A stretch of 10,968 nt of DNA from DATEVL01 sp964448245 (GTDB lineage Bacteria; Chloroflexota; Anaerolineae; Anaerolineales; E44-bin32): NCBI GenBank assembly GCA_964448245.1, contig CAYUWF010000079.1:1-10968 (forward strand), read 5' to 3'. The notes under the pieces were generated by a model. It searched no databases, was not told where the DNA came from, and worked only from the letters and a program-made list of their open reading frames with translations. This document shows, piece after piece, positions 7,163-10,968 of this stretch. How positions within the stretch are numbered: position 1 is the stretch's first letter; every line of letters begins with the position of its first letter. The translations under genes were made by a program, and so were the position numbers.

Positions 7163-7171
7163 ATTATAGCA
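7163..7171 (-). promoter_or_regulatory. Extended -10 promoter for trmD
   Basis: TGCTATAAT (minus strand, 7171-7163) matches the extended -10 consensus TGnTATAAT exactly. It begins immediately after the TGA stop of the NUDIX gene (7174-7172). No good -35 is visible at 17 bases, as expected for extended -10 promoters. The start should fall near 7155, giving a leader of about 45 bases with a small GTCGC/GCGAC hairpin before the trmD ATG. trmD could therefore be expressed apart from the sigma operon. Confidence 0.65.
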
Positions 7172-7681
7172 TCAGGACCGGTCGAGGTGCTGCTGCCAGG
7201 CCTCGATCGAGCGACGCGTCGCGAGGAAGGCCAGCGCCGGGAGCTCATCGAGGCCGAAGAAGGCCACGGCGTCGGCGTCGTCCCCGGGTCGCAGCTCGCC
7301 GCCGAGCGGTCGAGCGGTGAAGACCAGGACGATGTCGGCGCCACCCGGATGCTCGCGGCCGGAGAACACGTCGAGGACGCCCGTCGTCTCCACCTCCAGG
7401 CCGGTCTCCTCGCGGCACTCGCGCTGCGCGGCGAGGCGTGGGTCTTCACCGGCGTCGACGAACCCCGCCGGCAGCGACCACTGCCCCTGCTGCGGCTCGA
7501 CGGCGCGCCGGACGAGCAACACTTTTCCATCCCGAGTGACGAGCACACCGGCGGCAACTTTTGGGTCTTCGAAGTGGATCCAACCGCATTGGGGACAGAC
7601 GGGCCGCGACCGGCCGAAGGCGAGGCGCTCCTCGACGGCGTGGCCGCAGGAGGCGCAGAAGCGGACGGTGCGGTCGGCCAT
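7172..7681 (-). CDS. Zinc-ribbon NUDIX hydrolase
   Basis: 169 aa from ATG 7681. An N-terminal zinc ribbon has Cys9, Cys12, Cys29 and Cys32 (FCASC ... VCPQC). The NUDIX domain follows, with the complete box G-x5-E-x7-RE-x2-EE-x-GU at residues 73-95 (Gly73, Glu79, Arg87, Glu88, Glu91, Glu92, Gly94, Leu95). The family cleaves nucleoside diphosphates linked to another group with Mg2+. The zinc ribbon resembles that of NADH pyrophosphatase, but the protein lacks that enzyme's long N-terminal domain and the substrate is unknown. A longer frame to 7867 exists but overlaps the anti-sigma gene and is non-homologous Arg-rich sequence. The chosen ATG follows the anti-sigma stop after 2 bases (TGAGGATG), which indicates an operon with translational coupling. 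A role in clearing oxidised or damaged nucleotides under the same stress response is possible but is inference. Confidence 0.92.
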   Translation of the reverse strand: MADRTVRFCASCGHAVEERLAFGRSRPVCPQCGWIHFEDPKVAAGVLVTRDGKVLLVRRAVEPQQGQWSLPAGFVDAGEDPRLAAQRECREETGLEVETTGVLDVFSGREHPGGADIVLVFTARPLGGELRPGDDADAVAFFGLDELPALAFLATRRSIEAWQQHLDRS

Positions 7682-7683
7682 CC

Positions 7684-8397
7684 TCAGCGGCCGCGGCGAG
7701 CACGCACGCTCAGGAGTCCGAACACAACGGCTGCCATGGCGAGCAGCCACTGGGCCGCCAGCAAGGGCGAGAGCAAGAGCGGTGGAGCCACCGAAGCCGC
7801 CCGGCCGGCGGCATCGTCTTCGGCCAGTCCTGTCTCGGACTTGGCCGTAGGGAGGGAGTTCGGGCACCCGGGGCAGGCCGTCCCGGCGGCTGTCGTTGTG
7901 GGCGCCGGCGCCATCGCTTCGGAGGGGACTCCTTCCGGCGGCGCGGCCGCTGCCGGAGCCTCAAGGCTGAGCTCCTCTCCCACCTCCGCCGTCCCGGCGA
8001 TGGCCGCGTCGAGCAGGCCCTGGACTTCCGCAGCCTGCTGAAACTGCGGGGCGGAGGCGCCCATCACGATCGGCAAAGGGATCGTGCGCGCGACCGTCGT
8101 GATGACGAAAAGGCCGGTCGCCAGGACCGTGGCGAATCGCAGATAAGGGAACGCCGGCCGGGCGGCACGGCGCGAGACCTGGGCCTCGCGCAACGTGAAA
8201 TTCCTTGGCGCGCGGCGTTGTGGCAGGGAGCCCACTGCCGCCTTGACGTATCGCAGTTCGTCCAATGCTTCTTGAAGACCGACGACGGTCTTCAGCCGGG
8301 CCTCGATGGCGGCCTGTTCCCGCGGCGGGAGAGCGCCATCGACGTAGGCCGAGAGGCGTTCCAGGTCACGCGGTAAAAGGCGGCCCAGGGTGGTCAT
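7684..8397 (-). CDS. Membrane anti-sigma factor, two transmembrane segments
   Basis: 237 aa from ATG 8397, which overlaps the sigma-factor stop as ATGA (8397-8394) and has a strong SD, GGAGGAGA (8412-8405), inside the sigma gene. Residues 1-60 form the helical anti-sigma domain (LPRDLERLSAYVDGALPP ... ALDELRYVKAAVGSLP), which should bind the sigma factor in the cytoplasm. The zinc-binding H-x3-C-x2-C of classical ZAS proteins is absent. A first membrane segment spans about 84-103 and a second about 206-230, ending in basic RARRGR. The roughly 100-residue loop between them is rich in Ala/Pro/Thr and carries a CPGC pair (175-178), predicted outside the membrane. Family and position say it sequesters the partner sigma factor until an envelope or redox signal releases it; the signal is unknown. 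A longer frame from 8460 overlaps the sigma gene and is rejected. Confidence 0.88.
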   Translation of the reverse strand: MTTLGRLLPRDLERLSAYVDGALPPREQAAIEARLKTVVGLQEALDELRYVKAAVGSLPQRRAPRNFTLREAQVSRRAARPAFPYLRFATVLATGLFVITTVARTIPLPIVMGASAPQFQQAAEVQGLLDAAIAGTAEVGEELSLEAPAAAAPPEGVPSEAMAPAPTTTAAGTACPGCPNSLPTAKSETGLAEDDAAGRAASVAPPLLLSPLLAAQWLLAMAAVVFGLLSVRARRGR

Positions 8398-9011
8398 GCG
8401 GGTCTCTCCTCCGCGAGACGCTTCTCCGCGCCGAAGAGTTCCCGGCTGGATTCCAAGCATTGGCGCAGGCGGGCGCGCGCCCGGGCCAGGCGGCTGCGCA
8501 CGGTGCCCACGGGAGACCCCATCGTGGTTGCCACTTCTTTGTAATCGAGCCCCAGCACATCCGCCAGGATGACCACCGTCCGGAACTCCTCCGGCAGGCC
8601 GTGCAAGCAGCGTTCGATTGCCCGGGTGACTTCGGCGCGCTCGGCCGCCTTCTCCGGGTCTTCTGCGCTCGACGAAAAGGGATCGACGGAACGGACCCCG
8701 TCGCCGGACAGCGAGGCATCTTCCAAGGCGTCGAGGGATTCGGCCGGGCGCCGCTTGCGGCGTCTCAGCTCGTCGTAGCAGGCGTTCGTGACGATGCGCA
8801 GGAGCCAGGCGCGAAAGGAGCCGCCGCGATAACTGGCCAGGTTGCGGTAGGCCGAGAGGAAGGCTTCCTGGGTCGCGTCGCCGGCCGTTGCGCCGTCGCC
8901 GGTGATGCGCCAGGCGAGGTTGAAGGCTCTGGTCTGATGCTCGAGCACGAGGAGGTTGAAGGCGTCGAGGTCCCCGTGGCGGGCCTCGGCGATGAGCGCG
9001 GCCTCATCCAT
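8394..9011 (-). CDS. ECF RNA polymerase sigma factor (sigma-70 family, RpoE-like)
   Basis: 205 aa, normal ECF length, with only regions 2 and 4. Region 2 (about 15-90) includes the core-binding DATQEAFLSAYRNL (45-58) and FRAWLLRIVTNACYDELRRR, which melts and contacts the -10. Region 4 (about 126-185) has LPEEFRTVVILADVLGLDYK and the helix-turn-helix SPVGTVRSRLARARARLR that reads the -35. The linker between them is acidic and Ser-rich (about 95-120). The start is the ATG at 9011. The frame stays open upstream to 9371, but that part overlaps a repeat element and has no homologous sense. No SD precedes this ATG; instead a promoter lies right against it, suggesting a leaderless message. The next gene is its membrane anti-sigma factor, translationally coupled. 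A stress or envelope response regulon is likely, probably including autoregulation, but no target is shown here. Confidence 0.95.
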   Translation of the reverse strand: MDEAALIAEARHGDLDAFNLLVLEHQTRAFNLAWRITGDGATAGDATQEAFLSAYRNLASYRGGSFRAWLLRIVTNACYDELRRRKRRPAESLDALEDASLSGDGVRSVDPFSSSAEDPEKAAERAEVTRAIERCLHGLPEEFRTVVILADVLGLDYKEVATTMGSPVGTVRSRLARARARLRQCLESSRELFGAEKRLAEERPA

Positions 9012-9017
9012 GGGCGC

Positions 9018-9046
9018 ATGATAGCGCGCCGGCCGAGGGGAGGCAA
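9018..9046 (-). promoter_or_regulatory. Promoter of the sigma operon, placed for a leaderless transcript
   Basis: On the minus strand, -35 TTGCCT (9046-9041), a 17-base spacer and -10 TATCAT (9023-9018) are followed by 6 bases (GCGCCC) and then the ATG at 9011. Initiation 7 bases after the -10 would fall on the A of the start codon, which fits the missing SD. Only 8 bases separate the -35 from the left end of the repeat element at 9055, so the element may have altered upstream control. Whether sigma-70 or the ECF factor itself uses this site is not decidable from sequence. Confidence 0.6.
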
Positions 9047-9192
9047 GCCGTTGGCTAGAAGGTGGTTGAAAAAAGTCGGCCGTCGTCAAACCCCCACCCC
9101 TGACCCTCGCGAAGCATCCCCAAGGGGCTCCTTCGGCACCCGCTTGGGCTCCCGACCCGGAGATTCCTGCAGGAGGAGGGGAGGGTATTCCT

Positions 9193-9315
9193 GGGGGGAG
9201 GGGGAGCGACACCTGCACCCCCTGGCACCGCCCGCCACACCGTCCCGGTGTCCTGCCGGGAGGGCAGGTGTGCGGCGCACCGCAGGTGCGGTGCAGGTGA
9301 GCTCCCCTCTCCCCC
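9193..9315. repeat. Long imperfect palindrome inside the element
   Basis: G-rich 9193-9219, ending CACCTGCACC, pairs with 9290-9315, beginning GGTGCAGGTG and running into CTCCCCTCTCCCCC. CACCTGCAC (9210-9218) and GTGCAGGTG (9291-9299) are perfect complements and the purine/pyrimidine flanks extend the match with small mismatches. A smaller hairpin, CCTGCC / GGCAGG (9252-9257 and 9263-9268), sits in the loop. As RNA this would fold strongly on either strand. Confidence 0.65.
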
Positions 9316-9359
9316 AGAGCTTCTGCCTCGCGCGGAGCCGCCCGCAGCGAAGCGGAGGG

Positions 9360-9411
9360 CCTCTCCGCCACGAACGAAACCGCTTGTGCTCGGGCACTGT
9401 CGGCGGAGAGG
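9360..9411. repeat. Palindromic unit shared with the trmD-downstream repeat
   Basis: A perfect 10-bp inverted repeat, CCTCTCCGCC (9360-9369) and GGCGGAGAGG (9402-9411), with a 32-base loop. Its first 14 bases are identical to 6270-6283, and arm sequence and loop size resemble that copy, so the two belong to one dispersed intergenic repeat family. Confidence 0.65.
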
Positions 9412-9498
9412 CATTACAGGCTTCTCCCGGGAGAGCGCCGGGACGGTGTCCGCAAGGGGTCTGGGAGTGAGGTAGGAACGGGCTTTTTCAGCAGCCTC

Positions 9499-9826
9499 CT
9501 AGAAGGAGGCGCGCCGGCGAAGGAGAAGGTAGGCCGCCCGCCAGAGAAAGGAGCCAACGGTCGACATCGCCCCCATGACGGGGCCGAAAACCGCCACGCG
9601 CCGCGCAAGACCGCGCCCAACGGGGCGGCGAGGAGAGCCCCCACGCCTGGTCGCCACACTTGCCGCGGATCGCCGGCGCCTTCGGGGTCGAGCGGGCCCA
9701 GGGCGGCGGCCGCCACGAACAGGCGCTGAGGAAGAGGAGATAGGTCGCCAGGAAGCGGATCACGGCGTCGCCGAAGGGCGGGATCCAACGTCCTCCCAAC
9801 GGCGGCTGCACCGGCAAGGGGTCCAT
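9499..9826 (-). pseudogene. Small membrane protein gene with two frame breaks
   Basis: I do not recognise the family. Three consecutive stretches in three frames join into a sensible small hydrophobic protein of about 110 residues. The first, from ATG 9826, reads MDPLPVQPPLGGRWIPPFGD, then VIRFLATYLLFLSA. The second reads RLFVAAAALGPLDPEGAGDP, then VGALLAAPLGAVLRGA. The third reads VAVFGPVMGAMSTVGSF, then LWRAAYLLLRRRASF and TAG (9501-9499). The alternative frames around each break turn into Arg/Pro-rich sequence, so the switches, near 9725 and 9600, look like single-base indels. Hydrophobic segments alternate with short polar pieces, suggesting two or three membrane spans. A start at 9862 would add 12 residues. 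The stop lies within the right end of the repeat element, so the original C-terminus may have been different. It follows the response regulator on the same strand. Real decay or assembly error are both possible. Confidence 0.5.
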
Positions 9827-9917
9827 AGCCTGAGGGTAATCCCCGGACGGCCCCATCGGCAAGCGGAGCCTCGATCTTCGACAGTCGGCTGGGTCCGAGG
9901 ACAGTTGAAGGGTTAGG

Positions 9918-10328
9918 CTAGGTCGGCCGGGTGTCGGCGTAGAGGATGCCGGTGTCGGGGATTTGGACGAAGGGACGGATGGCGGCGCGCAGCTCGCGGG
10001 CGCCGAATGGCTTCGCCAGGAAGGCTGTGGCGCCGGCCTTGAAGGCCGATTGCTTTTCGTCCGACAGGACCTTGGCCGAGACCATGATCACCGGCGTTGC
10101 CTTGAACGCCGGCCGTCCACGAATGTGGCGCAGCATCGTCAGCCCGTCCATCTCGGGCATCTTCATGTCGAGCAGAATCAACCTCGGCTGCAGACTGTCG
10201 AGGATCGCCAGCGCGTGGCTCGCCCGGTGCGAGATGACGGCGTTCAAGCCGTACGAGTTGAGAATCTCCTGAAGCACCCCGGTGTAGGGGACCTCGTCGT
10301 CGACGACCAGAACAGCAGAGCGGTTCAT
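9918..10328 (-). CDS. Stand-alone response regulator receiver protein
   Basis: 136 aa made of a single CheY-like receiver domain with no output domain. All key residues are present: the acidic pair Asp10/Asp11 in VLVVDDE, phospho-acceptor Asp54 in LILLDMKMPEMDG, Ser84 in PVIMVSAK and Lys106 in FLAKPFG. The ATG at 10328 opens directly into the first strand. The tail after the domain (VQIPDTGILYADTRPT) is short, which rules out a fused DNA-binding domain. Such proteins pass phosphate or act by protein contact, as CheY or Spo0F do. It follows a histidine kinase gene on the same strand, its likely phosphate donor, although that kinase appears broken. The kinase frame, if read on, would run through this gene in another frame down to 9913; that overlap has no homologous sense and is discounted. 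Confidence 0.92.
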   Translation of the reverse strand: MNRSAVLVVDDEVPYTGVLQEILNSYGLNAVISHRASHALAILDSLQPRLILLDMKMPEMDGLTMLRHIRGRPAFKATPVIMVSAKVLSDEKQSAFKAGATAFLAKPFGARELRAAIRPFVQIPDTGILYADTRPT

Positions 10329-10396
10329 CCAGACGCCCCAGCCAAGAGAGACTCCACAAGCGAGGCGATTGTATGGCCTGGCCCGTCAACCCCGGC

Positions 10397-10968
10397 TTAC
10401 ATCTGCCTATCAAGCTGGCGGCCGATGAGCACCCAGTTGGGAATCGGGCGATGGTCGCCCCCCGCAGCGCCGAGGTCACCGGGAAGTAGATCAGAAGGGC
10501 GTGCCCTGGCCGAGCGAGCTCTGCACGTCGATGTAGCCGTCGTGCTGCTTGACGATGTCGTACGCCTGCGAAGGGCCGGCCGGTGCCTTCCCCGACGGGC
10601 TTGGTGGCGTAGAGAGGCACGAAGATGTGAGGGAGGATCTCCGCCGCTCTCCCCGTCCCCGTGTCGCCGACCGAAAGCCGGATCCACGAGCCGGGACGCA
10701 TGTCGGGATAGGGCGGGATGTCTTCGCGGACCTGGGGCCGGGAGAGGCGGAAGGTGATCATCCCGCCCTCCGGCAAGGCGTGCCGGGCATTCAGGGTCAG
10801 ATTGAGCAGGGCCTGCTTCATCCGGCCGGGATCGGCATTGACGATGCGTTCGGAGTCGGCCGCCTCGATGCGAACGCCGATCGCCTCGGGCAAAGTGCGC
10901 CCGACGGGACGCTCGAACTGGCGCAGAAACCGCAGCAAATCCATCGGCCGCCGCTCGACGATCGACTT
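10397..10968 (-). pseudogene. Sensor histidine kinase, C-terminal part, frameshifted in the ATP-binding domain (runs off right edge)
   Basis: The frame is open from the right edge. It shows the end of the dimerisation region (IVERRPMDLLRFLRQFERPV), then the HATPase domain: N-box NLTLNARHALPEGG, G1 box VGDTGTG and F-box region LPHIFVPLYATKPVGEGTG. The G2 box GLGL expected next is missing. From about 10578 to 10500 the original frame gives Arg-rich nonsense, while another frame carries the expected SQAYDIVKQHDGYIDVQSS. Near 10500 the first frame resumes with LLIYFPV, the usual last strand. A 2-base and then a 1-base loss would explain this, restoring frame after about 26 wrong codons. Recognisable sequence ends near 10477; the true stop is unclear, and 10397 is the first plausible one, in another frame. 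The kinase would normally phosphorylate the response regulator that follows. Confidence 0.65.

Larger units (their letters stand above)
9055..9502. mobile_element. Non-autonomous inverted-repeat element (MITE or foldback-like), about 450 bp
   Basis: This gene-free stretch separates the sigma promoter from the frameshifted membrane gene. Its ends, 9055-9077 and 9481-9502, are imperfect inverted repeats. Each carries CTAG at the outer tip and a TTGAAAAAAG / CTTTTTCAG block inside, with about 17 of 22 positions complementary and one single-base gap. CTAGAAGG occurs at both 9055-9062 and 9499-9506 and might be a target duplication or part of the ends. Inside are further palindromes (9193-9315, 9252-9268, 9360-9411). 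Apparent reading frames across it are low-complexity Pro/Arg/Gly strings with no recognisable domain. No transposase is encoded, so movement would need a partner elsewhere. The exact boundaries and the mobile nature are inference from structure alone. Confidence 0.6.

Noticed and set aside
6386..8041. 551-codon plus-strand open frame across trmD, the NUDIX gene and the anti-sigma gene
   Set aside because: It runs antisense through three recognised genes, with Arg/Gly/Glu-rich composition and no domain; a GC-driven artefact.
8394..9371. N-terminal extension of the sigma factor by 120 residues
   Set aside because: The extra part lies in the repeat element, is Arg/Pro/Gly-rich, and is not part of the ECF sigma fold. 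Conserved sequence begins at the 9011 ATG.
9078..9480. Direct-repeat-like G-rich and C-rich tracts as a possible CRISPR array or tandem repeat
   Set aside because: There is no regular repeat/spacer periodicity; the similar tracts are inverted rather than direct.
10368..10389. Possible promoter before the response regulator (TTGACG and TACAAT)
   Set aside because: The hexamers are only 10 bases apart, too close for sigma-70, and neither has a good partner at 16-18 bases.
9913..10944. 343-codon frame reading the kinase through into the receiver gene, as a possible hybrid kinase
   Set aside because: After LLIYFPV the frame is nonsense and overlaps the receiver gene out of frame. A true hybrid would keep the receiver in the same frame.

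Overview
The window is GC-rich bacterial DNA with two 100-base N gaps (3177-3276 and 6164-6263), so it is a scaffold of three contigs, probably a metagenome-assembled genome. Several features suggest a Chloroflexota bacterium: family-5 solute-binding lipoproteins with Thr/Pro linkers after the lipobox, DDE-integrase remnants of a type common in that phylum, and GC-rich palindromic intergenic repeats built around CCTCTCC/GGAGAGG. The phylum is inferred from style, not proven. All intact genes lie on the minus strand and read from high to low coordinates; only the two transposase remnants read on the plus strand.

Region 1 (1-2642) is a peptide/nickel-type ABC transporter operon. A near-consensus sigma-70 promoter (2615-2642) precedes oppD-like and oppF-like ATPase genes, which overlap by ATGA. 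A 125-base spacer with a stem-loop leads to the start of a solute-binding lipoprotein gene that runs off the left edge. No permease gene is visible.

Region 2 (2649-4245) holds two decayed, same-orientation copies of one transposase gene flanking a DUF4352-like lipoprotein gene. The first gap cuts into both the first remnant and the 3' end of the lipoprotein gene.

Region 3 (4246-6162) is a second, divergent family-5 solute-binding lipoprotein whose 5' end is lost in the second gap. After the gap comes a palindromic repeat, just downstream of trmD.

Region 4 (6347-9046) is a compact cluster in transcription order: ECF sigma factor, membrane anti-sigma factor, zinc-ribbon NUDIX hydrolase, trmD. 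Sigma and anti-sigma overlap by ATGA and the NUDIX gene follows after 2 bases. trmD has its own extended -10 promoter overlapping the end of the NUDIX gene. The sigma gene has a promoter placed so that the transcript would start at or next to its ATG, which predicts a leaderless mRNA.

Region 5 (9055-9502) is a gene-free element of about 450 bp with imperfect terminal inverted repeats and large internal palindromes; it looks like a non-autonomous (MITE or foldback-like) element.

Region 6 (9499-10968) holds a small frameshifted membrane-protein gene, an intact stand-alone response regulator, and a histidine kinase cut by the right edge. The kinase G2 ATP-binding box is destroyed by two frame changes. 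Frame breaks cluster here, which means either real decay of a two-component locus or local assembly error. I found no CRISPR array, tRNA, rRNA or clearly novel defence system.
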